Part shown: positions 19,505 to 27,680 of the stretch, in pieces
Layout: each line of letters opens with the position of its first letter
Position numbering within the stretch: position 1 is the first letter of the stretch
From: Comamonadaceae bacterium
GTDB taxonomy: Bacteria > Pseudomonadota > Gammaproteobacteria > Burkholderiales > Burkholderiaceae_C
Reading direction: 5' to 3'
Assembly (NCBI GenBank): GCA_947372745.1
Contig: CANBUY010000016.1
Span: forward strand, 1 to 47,439
DNA length: 47,439 nucleotides
Notes under the pieces: model-generated
Told to the model about the DNA's origin: nothing
The model's database searches: none
The model's input: only the letters and a program-made list of their open reading frames with translations
Translations under genes and position numbers: made by a program

Positions 19505-20722
19505 TTAGCAAGCCCGAACGGCCCGCAATTTCATGGAGAACTCTTGCAGCGCCAAGATGCCACTGGCTTCTGCCCGGTGGCACCAAGCCTGCAAATCAAG
19601 CGTCAGCTGCTCACGGGTATGGGTGCGGCTCAGCCACATTTGACGCAATTCTTCACGCATCACGACCATCTTGTCCAGCACGGGAGAGGCAGCGCGGGCC
19701 AGCACCAGTTGTGCCACGGCAGCGGTGGGCACCTTGTCTTCATCGCGGTGCAACCAGCGCTGTGCGGCCTTGATGACTGCGCCATCGGCGCTACGGGCCT
19801 TCATGGCTTCGAGGTCGTCATTGAAGGCGCGGCGCATGTCCAGGGCATACGCCGCCATGATTTCATAGCGGTTGGAGATCAGGGCCTCCAGCGTCATTTC
19901 GTCGGCCACTGGGCGAATATCGCCAAAGGCCAGCTTGGGCGGTGTCTTCTTGACCGTGGCCAAACCTACGCTTTTCATCAGACTGATGTACATCCAGCCA
20001 ATGTCAAACTCATAGGGCTTGACCGACAACTTGGCCGAGGTGGGGTAGGTGTGGTGGTTGTTGTGCAACTCTTCACCGGCAATCAGAATGCCCCAGGGGG
20101 AAATATTGGTGCTGTGGTCGGGCGCCTCGAAGTTGCGATAACCCCAAAAATGCGCGGCACCGTTGATGATGCCTGCGGCCATCACGGGCGTCCAGGCCAT
20201 TTGCACAGCCCAAACCGACAAACCTGCCGCGCCAAACAGGGTCAGATCGATGATCAACATCAAAAGAATACCCAGCATGGAAAAACGGGTGTACAGATGG
20301 CGCTCAATCCAGTCATTGGGTGTGCCGTGACCATAACGGGTCATGGTCTCCGCATTGGAAGCCTCGGCGCGGTACAACTCGTAACCTTGCAGCAACACCT
20401 TCTTGATGCCGTACACATGGGGACTGTGCGGGTCGTCGGCCTGCTCGCACTTGGCGTGGTGCTTACGGTGGATTGAGGTCCACTCTTTCGTGACCTGACC
20501 CGTGGTCAGCCAAAGCCAGAACCGGAAAAAATGTGAAGCGATGGGGTGCAGGTCAAGCGCGCGGTGCGCTTGATGCCGGTGCAAAAACACCGTGACGCTG
20601 ATCATGGTCACATGGGTCATGCCCAGCGTGAACAACACGATTTGCCACCAGGACAATTTCCAGAAACCGTAAGCCAACCACTCAAGCACTGCGTTCAAGG
20701 CAGCCCAATCAGGTAACAACAT
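19505..20722 (-). CDS. membrane acyl desaturase (delta-9 type)
   Basis: O2-dependent integral-membrane di-iron desaturase that probably introduces a cis double bond into acyl chains. 405 residues with three histidine boxes: HRHQAH (49-54), HRKHH (85-89) and HNNHH (220-224), and hydrophobic segments at about 25-47 and 145-190. A C-terminal extension of about 150 residues follows the last box. The ATG at 20722 (MLLPDWAALN) is preceded by GAGAG; the frame runs 18 codons further up through the operator region. An FNR-like box and a palindrome lie right before the start. Confidence 0.9.
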   Translation of the reverse strand: MLLPDWAALNAVLEWLAYGFWKLSWWQIVLFTLGMTHVTMISVTVFLHRHQAHRALDLHPIASHFFRFWLWLTTGQVTKEWTSIHRKHHAKCEQADDPHSPHVYGIKKVLLQGYELYRAEASNAETMTRYGHGTPNDWIERHLYTRFSMLGILLMLIIDLTLFGAAGLSVWAVQMAWTPVMAAGIINGAAHFWGYRNFEAPDHSTNISPWGILIAGEELHNNHHTYPTSAKLSVKPYEFDIGWMYISLMKSVGLATVKKTPPKLAFGDIRPVADEMTLEALISNRYEIMAAYALDMRRAFNDDLEAMKARSADGAVIKAAQRWLHRDEDKVPTAAVAQLVLARAASPVLDKMVVMREELRQMWLSRTHTREQLTLDLQAWCHRAEASGILALQEFSMKLRAVRAC

Positions 20723-20747
20723 ATTTGTAATTTCTCTCAACGTCAAA

Positions 20748-20782
20748 TTGATAATTATCACCAAGTACCCAAGCACTTGGTG
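20748..20782 (-). promoter_or_regulatory. FNR-like box plus palindromic operator before desaturase
   Basis: TTGAT-AATT-ATCAC (20748-20761) matches the FNR consensus TTGAT-N4-ATCAA at 9 of 10 positions; read in the gene's direction it is GTGAT-AATT-ATCAA, 26-39 bases before the ATG. Adjoining it is a perfect inverted repeat CACCAAGT-N8-ACTTGGTG (20759-20782). The position near the start suits repression, and the enzyme needs O2. The regulator identities are inferred. Confidence 0.5.
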
Positions 20783-20881
20783 TTAGCGAACGATTTTAAT
20801 GCTTGACCGAGATTTGTGCCGAAAATGGCCTGAATAAGCACCCCACCCTTGATTCAGATCGCTGGATGGGGGGGTGGCCGC

Positions 20882-22153
20882 TTACTTTTTCTGCCAAACA
20901 GCAGCAAAAAATCCATCCGTCTGGTGACGGTGCGGCCACAAGCGCAGGTAGCGCAGGCCATTCTCGCCGCCGGTGCAGAGCTTTTCCGAACCCTCGACCT
21001 TCAAGCCCGTCAGGATGCTGCCTGCATCGACCATCTCAAAATCGGGGTTGGCCTCGGTAAAGGCCTGGGCAATGGCTTCATTCTCTTGAATCATCACGCT
21101 GCAGGTGGCGTACACCAGACGACCGCCCGGCTTGAGCAAACGGGCCGCGCTTTGCAAAATAGCGGTTTGCAAAACCGTCATCTGCTCGACCAGCGCCAGG
21201 GTTTGGCGCCATTTCAGATCGGGGTTGCGGCGCAAGGTGCCCAAGCCTGAGCAAGGCGCGTCCACCAAAACACGGTCAATCTTGCCCGACAAGCGCTTGA
21301 CGCGGTCATCACGCTCGTGCGCAATCGCGGCAGGATGCACATTAGACAAGCCACTGCGTGCCAAGCGTGGCTTGAGCGCATCCAGACGGTGCGGAGAGGT
21401 GTCAAACGCGTACAAACGCCCGGTGCTGCGCATGCCCGCGCCAATGGCGAGAGTTTTCCCGCCCGCGCCCGCACAAAAGTCAACGACCATCTCGCCGCGC
21501 TTGGCATCGAGCAGCATGGCCAAGAGTTGCGAGCCTTCGTCTTGCACCTCAAAAGCACCCCGCATAAAGGCGTCGGTTTTGTTCAGGGTGGGCTTGCCCG
21601 CAATGCGCAGACCGAAAGGTGAGTAAGCCGTGGGCAAGGCCTTGATACCGATTTGGGCCAGTTCTTTTTGCACGTCAGCACGTTTGGCGTTCAGGGCATT
21701 GACGCGCAAATCAAGGCCAGCGCCGTGATTCAGGCTGTCGGCCAATTGCCAAAATTCATCGCCCAGCTGTTCTTTGAGCGGCTGCACCAGCCACTCGGGC
21801 AGGTTGTGGCGGTGGCGCTCCATCAGGTCGGCCACATTGATTTTTTCACAACCGTCAATCCAGTTGGTTTCCTGCTCAGTCAGGGCGCTGCGTAAAAAGT
21901 CGCCAGGGCCATAGAAGCCCAAAATCGCCAAACGGCGCTCTTTGGGGCCGCTGCCCGAGGGGGCGTAGTGGTCAAACAGAAGTTTTTTGCGCAACACGGT
22001 GTACACCGTGCCAGACAAGGTAGCGCGTTCGCGGGGACCCAGGCCGCGGTTGTCACGAAAGAACTTCGAGACAATCGCGTCGGCGGGGTGGTCAAATTTG
22101 AGGGTGAGGCGGACGAGTTCAGAACAGACGTCGAGCAGGGCTTTTGGGTGCAT
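20882..22153 (-). CDS. RsmB/NOL1/NOP2-family rRNA (cytosine-5) methyltransferase
   Basis: 423 residues. N-terminal NusB-like helical region (1 to about 150), then a Rossmann methyltransferase: SAM-binding VVDFCAGAGGKTLAIG, DAPCSGLGTLRRNPDLKW (first conserved Cys) and YATCSVMIQENE (catalytic Cys), the two-Cys pattern of m5C RNA methyltransferases. It is probably an rRNA m5C methylase of RsmB type, but the exact target is uncertain. Its ATG is 16 bp from that of the divergent DUF1653 gene. Confidence 0.88.
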   Translation of the reverse strand: MHPKALLDVCSELVRLTLKFDHPADAIVSKFFRDNRGLGPRERATLSGTVYTVLRKKLLFDHYAPSGSGPKERRLAILGFYGPGDFLRSALTEQETNWIDGCEKINVADLMERHRHNLPEWLVQPLKEQLGDEFWQLADSLNHGAGLDLRVNALNAKRADVQKELAQIGIKALPTAYSPFGLRIAGKPTLNKTDAFMRGAFEVQDEGSQLLAMLLDAKRGEMVVDFCAGAGGKTLAIGAGMRSTGRLYAFDTSPHRLDALKPRLARSGLSNVHPAAIAHERDDRVKRLSGKIDRVLVDAPCSGLGTLRRNPDLKWRQTLALVEQMTVLQTAILQSAARLLKPGGRLVYATCSVMIQENEAIAQAFTEANPDFEMVDAGSILTGLKVEGSEKLCTGGENGLRYLRLWPHRHQTDGFFAAVWQKK

Positions 22154-22169
22154 AGCCTACGATTGTCCC

Positions 22170-22409
22170 ATGATTGACAACCCACTCCCCCCACTCACCC
22201 CAACCCGCAAGGGCCAATACCGCCATTACAAGGGCTTGCCCTACGAGGTCATCGACACCGTGCGCCACAGCGAAACCCTGGAACCCATGACGCTTTACCG
22301 TGCACTTTATGGGGAACGGGGGCTTTGGGTGCGGCCCGCCGCCATGTTTGAAGAAGAAGTGGTGATTGAGGGCACTCGCCAGTTGCGTTTCACTTGGGTT
22401 GGTGAATAA
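22170..22409 (+). CDS. DUF1653 domain protein
   Basis: 79-residue conserved protein: RKGQYRHYKGLPYEVIDTVRHSET...PMTLYRALYGERGLWVRPAAMFEEEV is the DUF1653 pattern. Function unknown. No clear SD precedes the ATG at 22170 and only 16 bp separate it from the divergent methyltransferase start, so a leaderless or very short-leader transcript is possible. In-frame codons upstream belong to the opposite gene. Confidence 0.85.
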   Translation: MIDNPLPPLTPTRKGQYRHYKGLPYEVIDTVRHSETLEPMTLYRALYGERGLWVRPAAMFEEEVVIEGTRQLRFTWVGE

Positions 22410-22523
22410 GCACGGCGCAAGAGACGGCAGGTGCTCTTTTCTCCGACTTCTTTACAAGTCTTCATCTTGGCGCAACTCGCCAAAGATTTGATTACTGCAA
22501 AATGAACCGTATTCCCGCGCCTC

Positions 22524-23945
22524 ATGTTGCAAAAACCGATGACTGAACAAAAATCAAACCCACCAAGGCCGCGCCAATCCAAGCAGCGCACCTTGCCTGG
22601 CGTGCTGGCTATCGCCTTGGCCCTAATGGCGAGTTCCGCTTGGCTTGGTTCCGCTCGGGCCGCCTCGGAGGCGGACCCGTCCCAAGCGCTCGCGCAGTGG
22701 TGGCAGCGCTTTGAAGACCCGATGCTCAACACCCTGGTGACGCAAGCCTTGCAGACCAACACCAGTCTGCGCTCAGCACGGGCAGCACTGCAGCAAGCCC
22801 GCGCGCTGAGAGATGTCAAAAATGCGGGGCTGAAGCCGGGTATGGCCGCCTCCGTCTCGGGCAGGCGCAGCAAGGCAACCGGGGAAGAAGCCAGCAACAG
22901 TTTTGGGGCCAGTCTGGATGCCCAATGGACGCCCGATGTCTTGGGTGGCAACCGCAGCACCCTCGAGGCTGCCGAGCTGGATGCCCAGGCCTCAGAAGCC
23001 ACATTGGCCGATGCCCAAGTGTCGGTCGCTGCTGAAGTGGCCTTGGCCTACATTGCCCTGCGTAGCCAACAAACCCAATCAGCGATCGCCCGCACCAACC
23101 TGGCCAGCCAGGAAGAGACCCTGCAAATTACCGACTGGCGCGCACAAGCCGGACTCACCACCTCACTGGAAGTGGAACAAGCCCGAACCGCAGCCGCGCA
23201 AACCCGCGCCCAAATCCCCGCGCTATTGGCCAACATCACCAAGTCGCAGGGCGCTTTAGCGGTCCTGACGGGCCAACTGCCGCAAGCACTGCAAACGCAG
23301 TTGGCCGCGCCACAGCCGGTCCCTCAGGTGGCCATTGAAAAAGCCATGAACCTCCCGGCACAAACCCTGCGCCAGCGATCCGATGTGCAGGCGGCAGAGC
23401 ACCGCATCACCGCCGCCTTGGCGCGTGTCAGCGTGGCTGAGGCGGCGCTTTACCCGAGTTTTTCCATCAGCGGCTCGCTGGGTCTGAATGCCTTGACGCT
23501 GGCGGGATTGACGAATGGCGCCTCGGTGCTTAATTCATTGCTGGCAGGTATTTCCGTGCCCCTGTTCGATGCCGGCGGTACCCAGGCCCAAGTGCGCGCG
23601 CAAGAGGCTGCACTGGAACAAACCCGGGCCAACTACCAAACAGTCGTGCTGACAGCGCTGAAAGAGGTGGAGGACGCCCTCGTGACCTTAAATGGCGACA
23701 ACACCCAACTTTCGCACTTACAGACAGCAGCGGAATCCGCCAGCCTAGCGGCCCTCTTGGCCCAAAACCGCTACACCAGTGGCTTGATTGATTTTCAGAC
23801 CGTACTCCTTACCCAGCGCACCCTCTTGACCGCACAGAGTAGCGTCGCCAGCACCACCGCCGAGGTGAGCGCCGACCACATTCGCCTTTACAAGGCGCTG
23901 GGCGGTGGCTGGAATCCTGCATTGAATTTGAAAAGCGCACCATGA
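22524..23945 (+). CDS. TolC/NodT-like outer-membrane efflux protein
   Basis: 473 residues with an N-terminal export signal (LPGVLAIALALMASSAWLGSARA) but no lipobox cysteine, so not lipidated as many NodT proteins are. Two repeated coiled-coil outer-membrane efflux domains follow (WWQRFEDPMLNTLV...ALQTNTSLRSARAAL; LRQRSDVQAAEHRITAALARVSVAEAALYPSFSISGSLG). It forms the exit channel for the MacAB-like pump encoded next; its stop overlaps the macA-like ATG (ATGA). Confidence 0.88.
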   Translation: MLQKPMTEQKSNPPRPRQSKQRTLPGVLAIALALMASSAWLGSARAASEADPSQALAQWWQRFEDPMLNTLVTQALQTNTSLRSARAALQQARALRDVKNAGLKPGMAASVSGRRSKATGEEASNSFGASLDAQWTPDVLGGNRSTLEAAELDAQASEATLADAQVSVAAEVALAYIALRSQQTQSAIARTNLASQEETLQITDWRAQAGLTTSLEVEQARTAAAQTRAQIPALLANITKSQGALAVLTGQLPQALQTQLAAPQPVPQVAIEKAMNLPAQTLRQRSDVQAAEHRITAALARVSVAEAALYPSFSISGSLGLNALTLAGLTNGASVLNSLLAGISVPLFDAGGTQAQVRAQEAALEQTRANYQTVVLTALKEVEDALVTLNGDNTQLSHLQTAAESASLAALLAQNRYTSGLIDFQTVLLTQRTLLTAQSSVASTTAEVSADHIRLYKALGGGWNPALNLKSAP

Positions 23946-25264
23946 CTGACAAAACCGCCTCCTCCAAAACCATGTCCACCTCTGACTTGCAAACCTTGCT
24001 CAATGAGCCTCTGCATAAAGTCTGGTGGCGGCGCCCTTTGGTTTGGGGTGGTGTGGGTTTGCTTGTATGCACTGCAGCCGGTGCTTACTTTTGGCAACAA
24101 ACATCTAAAAGCAACGCCGCCCCGACGTATGTCACCACACCCGCCGCCCCAGGCAACCTGACCCTGAGTGTGTCCGCCAACGGCACGCTGCAACCCACCC
24201 GCTCGGTCAGCATTGGCAGCGAGCTCTCGGGCACCGTGCTGCGCGTGTTGGTGGATGTGAACGACAAGGTCAAAAAAGGCCAGGTGCTGGTCGAGTTGGA
24301 CACCGCCAAATTGAACGATCAGGTAGCGCGCTCGCGCGCCAGCCTGGGCTCTGCTACGGCGATGGTGGCGCAAGCCGTGGCCACAGCGTCTGAGGCACGC
24401 GGTCAGTTGGCACGGCTGGAGACGGTGGCCAAACTCTCGGGCGGCAAAGTACCGTCGCAGGCCGAGTTGGAAACCGCCCGCGCCAGCCTGGAACGCGCCC
24501 TGGCCCAAGAAGCCAGCGCCCGCGCCAACGTCACCGAGGTGAGCGCCACGCTCTCCACCGATGAAACCAATCTATCCAAAGCCTCCATTCGCTCACCCAT
24601 CGACGGCGTGGTGCTGACCCGTACCGTGGACCCTGGCAATGCTGTGGCCGCCTCACTGCAAGCCGTCACCCTGTTTAACGTGGCAGAAAATCTGAGCCAG
24701 TTGCGCCTTCAGGTCAACGTGGATGAGGCCGATGTGGGCGCGGTCAAAGTGGGACAAAAAGCCAGCTTTACCGTCAGCGCCTATCCCGCCCGCAAATATC
24801 CGGCCACCATCACCCGCGTGGCCTATGGCTCCACCATCACCGACAACGTGGTCACCTACGTCACCTATCTGGATGTGGACAACACCGACCTCTCCCTGCG
24901 CCCGGGCATGACGGCGGCCAGCACCATCACCTCTACCGAGCGCCAGGGTGTTTTGCTGGTGCCCAACACCGCGCTCAGGTTCAAACCGACGCTCTCAAGT
25001 GGCACAGGGGGGGGCGCTGGTGCAGGCAAATCGACCGGTATTGTGTCGAGCCTGCTGCCCCGCATGCCCCGGTCAGGAGCCCCCAAAACTGCCACGGGCT
25101 CGGGGCCCAGCACCAAGGTGTGGGTCCTGCGCGAGGGGGTAGCTGTGGCTGTTGATATCACCACCGGCATCAGCGATGGCCGCATGACCGAAATCACCGG
25201 CGGCGATTTGCAGGCGGGCATGGAAGTCATCACCGACCAGCGCTTGAGCACCACAGCACCATGA
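23942..25264 (+). CDS. MacA-like periplasmic adaptor (membrane fusion protein)
   Basis: 440 residues: short cytoplasmic N-terminus, one transmembrane anchor (PLVWGGVGLLVCTAAGAYFW, about 31-50), then lipoyl/barrel-sandwich (VSANGTLQPTRSVSIGSELSGTVLRVLVDVNDKVKKGQ), an alpha-hairpin (about 115-210) and beta-barrel domains. A Gly/Ser/Lys-rich insert (about 350-385) precedes the last strand block. It links the ABC permease to the outer-membrane channel. Overlaps both neighbours by 4 bp (ATGA), so the four genes are translationally coupled. Confidence 0.9.
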   Translation: MTDKTASSKTMSTSDLQTLLNEPLHKVWWRRPLVWGGVGLLVCTAAGAYFWQQTSKSNAAPTYVTTPAAPGNLTLSVSANGTLQPTRSVSIGSELSGTVLRVLVDVNDKVKKGQVLVELDTAKLNDQVARSRASLGSATAMVAQAVATASEARGQLARLETVAKLSGGKVPSQAELETARASLERALAQEASARANVTEVSATLSTDETNLSKASIRSPIDGVVLTRTVDPGNAVAASLQAVTLFNVAENLSQLRLQVNVDEADVGAVKVGQKASFTVSAYPARKYPATITRVAYGSTITDNVVTYVTYLDVDNTDLSLRPGMTAASTITSTERQGVLLVPNTALRFKPTLSSGTGGGAGAGKSTGIVSSLLPRMPRSGAPKTATGSGPSTKVWVLREGVAVAVDITTGISDGRMTEITGGDLQAGMEVITDQRLSTTAP

Positions 25265-25995
25265 GTTCAAATGCGTTGATTCAGCTGCGCCAGGTCACCA
25301 AAATGTATGGCGCGGGCGCGACCGCTTTGCAGGCGCTCAAAGGCGTGGACCTGACCATTCAGGCGGGTGACTTTGTCGCCATCATGGGGCCCAGCGGTTC
25401 AGGCAAATCCACCGCCATGAACACCTTGGGTTGCCTGGACACCCCCACCACCGGCGAGTATTTATTCAACGGTGTGCATGTTGAAAAACTCTCACGCGAC
25501 CAACGCGCCCGCCTGCGTCGGCAGTTTTTGGGTTTTGTGTTTCAGGGCTTCAATTTGCTGGCCCGCACCTCGGCGCAAGAAAATGTGGAGTTGCCCTTGT
25601 TGTACCGGGGTGAGTCCGCCAAAACTCGCCACGCGCTAGCGGCCAAAGCCCTGGCCTCGGTGGGCTTGGCAGGCTGGGAGCACCACACACCCGCTGAACT
25701 TTCTGGCGGCCAACAACAACGCGTCGCCATTGCCCGCGCCATCGTCACCGAGCCCGCCGTGCTGCTGGCCGATGAGCCCACCGGCAACCTCGACACCCAG
25801 CGCAGCCGGGAAATCATGGAACTGCTGTGGGGGCTCAACGTTAAACACGGCATCACCATTTTGATGGTCACGCACGAGGCCGAAATGGCCGCCTATGCCA
25901 AACGAATCGTGCGCTTTGTAGACGGGGTGGTGGCCAGCGACACCCTCAACCCCAGCCCCGCTGGTTTGGAAATGTCGGCGGCGAAGGTGCACTGA
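25261..25995 (+). CDS. MacB-type ABC transporter ATPase subunit
   Basis: 244 residues: Walker A GPSGSGKST (43-51), Q-loop VFQGFNLLARTSAQENVELPL, signature LSGGQQQRVAIARAI and Walker B VLLADEPTGNLD followed by VTHEAEMAAYAKR. This is the LolD/MacB family. In E. coli MacB the ATPase and permease are one chain; here they are separate genes with a TGATG overlap. Confidence 0.94.
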   Translation: MSSNALIQLRQVTKMYGAGATALQALKGVDLTIQAGDFVAIMGPSGSGKSTAMNTLGCLDTPTTGEYLFNGVHVEKLSRDQRARLRRQFLGFVFQGFNLLARTSAQENVELPLLYRGESAKTRHALAAKALASVGLAGWEHHTPAELSGGQQQRVAIARAIVTEPAVLLADEPTGNLDTQRSREIMELLWGLNVKHGITILMVTHEAEMAAYAKRIVRFVDGVVASDTLNPSPAGLEMSAAKVH

Positions 25996-27194
25996 TGTGG
26001 ATTAACACCTTGCAACTCGCCCTTCGCTCCATACGGCGCAACCTGATGCGCTCTTTTTTGACTATTTTGGGCATCGTGATTGGCGTCAGCGCCGTCATCA
26101 CCATGGTCACTTTGGGCAATGGCGCCACGATGGCGATACAAAACCAGATTTCAGGCTTGGGCACGAACCTGCTCCAGGTGCGCCCCGGCCAACGCATGAT
26201 GGGCCCCGGTGGCGGGCCGGCCTTCAAGGAGGTGGACGCCGAGGCCATTCAAAGCCAAATTGGCGGCATCAGCGCCGTCGCCCCCGAGGCCCGTTCTGGG
26301 GCCACACTGGTGGCCAGCGGGCGCAACTGGAGCAGCAGCGTCATCGGCAGCACCAACAACTGGCTCATCACTGGCAATTGGAAAATAGCCGATGGCCGTG
26401 AATTTACCGCCGATGAGCAGCGCGCTGGCGCCGCGGTGTGCATGATTGGCGAGACTGTACGCCGCGAGCTTTATGGCGAGCGCCCTGCGGTGGGCGAGCA
26501 ATTGCGCGTAAAGCAAATTTCTTGCGAAATTGTGGGCCTGCTGGGTGCCAAAGGCCAAGGCGCCTTTGGCAATGACCAAGATGACGTGGTGCTGGTGCCG
26601 CTCAAAACCCTGCAGCGCCGCATCACCGGCAACACCCGTGTCAACACGCTGCTGGTCTCGATGATGGACAACAGCGACCCTGCCCGCGTCAAAGCCAGCC
26701 TGACCCAACTGCTGCGCGAGCGCCGCAAACTGGCCTCAGGCGATGAAGACAACTTCAACGTGCTCGACACCAAGCAACTCGGCGAAACACTGGCCAGCAC
26801 CACCAAGGTCATGACCACCCTGCTGGGTGCTGTGGCGGCGGTGAGTCTGCTGGTAGGGGGCATCGGCATCATGAACATCATGCTGGTGAGCGTGACCGAG
26901 CGCACCCGGGAGATCGGCCTGCGCCTGGCCATTGGCGCGCTGGAGCGTGAGGTGCTGCTGCAGTTTTTAATAGAAGCCGTGGTCCTCTCATCGCTCGGCG
27001 GCGTGATCGGCATCGTGCTGGCCACCGGGGCGTCGTATGGATTGTCGGCGTTAATGGACGTGCCCTATATTTTCAACCCCGGTGTGAACGCCCTCTCCTT
27101 TTTGTTCTCAGCCGGTATTGGGGTGCTGTTTGGCTTCTTCCCGGCCAGACGCGCCGCCCGACTCGACCCGATTGAGGCGCTGCGGCACGAGTGA
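25995..27194 (+). CDS. MacB-type ABC transporter permease
   Basis: 399 residues: an N-terminal membrane helix (SFLTILGIVIGVSAVITMVTLGNGA), a large periplasmic MacB core domain (about 50-270), then three helices of the FtsX family (TLLGAVAAVSLLVGGIGIMNIMLVSVTERTREIGLRLAIGA, a family signature; also SLGGVIGIVLATG and FSAGIGVLFGFFPARRAARLDPIEALRHE). Mechanotransmitting exporter of macrolides, peptides or similar substrates; the substrate cannot be told from sequence. Confidence 0.93.
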   Translation: MWINTLQLALRSIRRNLMRSFLTILGIVIGVSAVITMVTLGNGATMAIQNQISGLGTNLLQVRPGQRMMGPGGGPAFKEVDAEAIQSQIGGISAVAPEARSGATLVASGRNWSSSVIGSTNNWLITGNWKIADGREFTADEQRAGAAVCMIGETVRRELYGERPAVGEQLRVKQISCEIVGLLGAKGQGAFGNDQDDVVLVPLKTLQRRITGNTRVNTLLVSMMDNSDPARVKASLTQLLRERRKLASGDEDNFNVLDTKQLGETLASTTKVMTTLLGAVAAVSLLVGGIGIMNIMLVSVTERTREIGLRLAIGALEREVLLQFLIEAVVLSSLGGVIGIVLATGASYGLSALMDVPYIFNPGVNALSFLFSAGIGVLFGFFPARRAARLDPIEALRHE

Positions 27195-27680
27195 GTGCGT
27201 CCATCCCATCGGGCAAGTTCTGCCCCGTTGGGACAGGCCGTTATAGAACTTGACGGCGTTACTAAAACGCTATTTCTGATCCCAGTCGCTATGTGCCAGA
27301 TACGACCCGGCAAAAGCACCAATATGCTCAGGTTTATGAAGTGAGTGGTGCGATGTCAGGCGTTGATAAATCCTGATGACAGCGGCGGCGGTGACACGCC
27401 AGTTAGTTGTATTGATAAACATGACAGCTCTTATTAAAGTATGTAAACAGTTTATACCGTTAAACCAATTTAACAATTGCTAAATATCAAGTGTTTACCC
27501 TTGGAAATACCCTTGCGGACATTCATAACGAAGCTAATGCAACGCCTTTCGGCGCCAAGTGCCCACCAACTTTGTATCTCTGAAACGCTGCTTAAAGCGT
27601 CATTCAATCTAAGCGCCTTTGGGCTGGGTAGTCACGAATTTATGCATTAGGGAGCTATGGCGCTGACCCAAATCGCGCGC
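27195..27680. other. 486-bp intergenic region between efflux operon and hemY
   Basis: The space between two convergent genes is AT-richer than its surroundings. Seen in it: a weak stem GGGCA-AGTTC-TGCCC (27211-27225) after the permease stop; a small minus-strand open frame (27422-27270); a perfect inverted repeat GTTAAA-CCAA-TTTAAC (27459-27474); and CTAATGCA (27533-27540) / TGCATTAG (27643-27650), an 8-bp inverted pair enclosing 102 bp. No known mobile element was recognised; it may hold a decayed one. Confidence 0.4.
27270..27422 (-). CDS. small hypothetical protein (uncertain)
   Basis: 50 codons from the ATG at 27422: MFINTTNWRVTAAAVIRIYQ...HIGAFAGSYLAHSDWDQK. AGAG lies about 9 bases before the ATG, and the upstream DNA is AT-rich with possible -10-like TATAAA. 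I do not recognise the protein; it has no repeats or membrane segment. It could be the tail of a decayed gene or a chance frame. Confidence 0.25.
   Translation of the reverse strand: MFINTTNWRVTAAAVIRIYQRLTSHHSLHKPEHIGAFAGSYLAHSDWDQK

Noticed and set aside
19544..20476. 310-codon plus-strand open frame opposite the desaturase
   Set aside because: The minus strand shows three intact histidine boxes; the plus frame has no recognisable domain.
27533..27650. Possible integron attC site bounded by CTAATGCA/TGCATTAG
   Set aside because: Only the outer 8 bp pair; the inner arms do not, and no RYYYAAC/GTTRRRY core pair or integrase was found.
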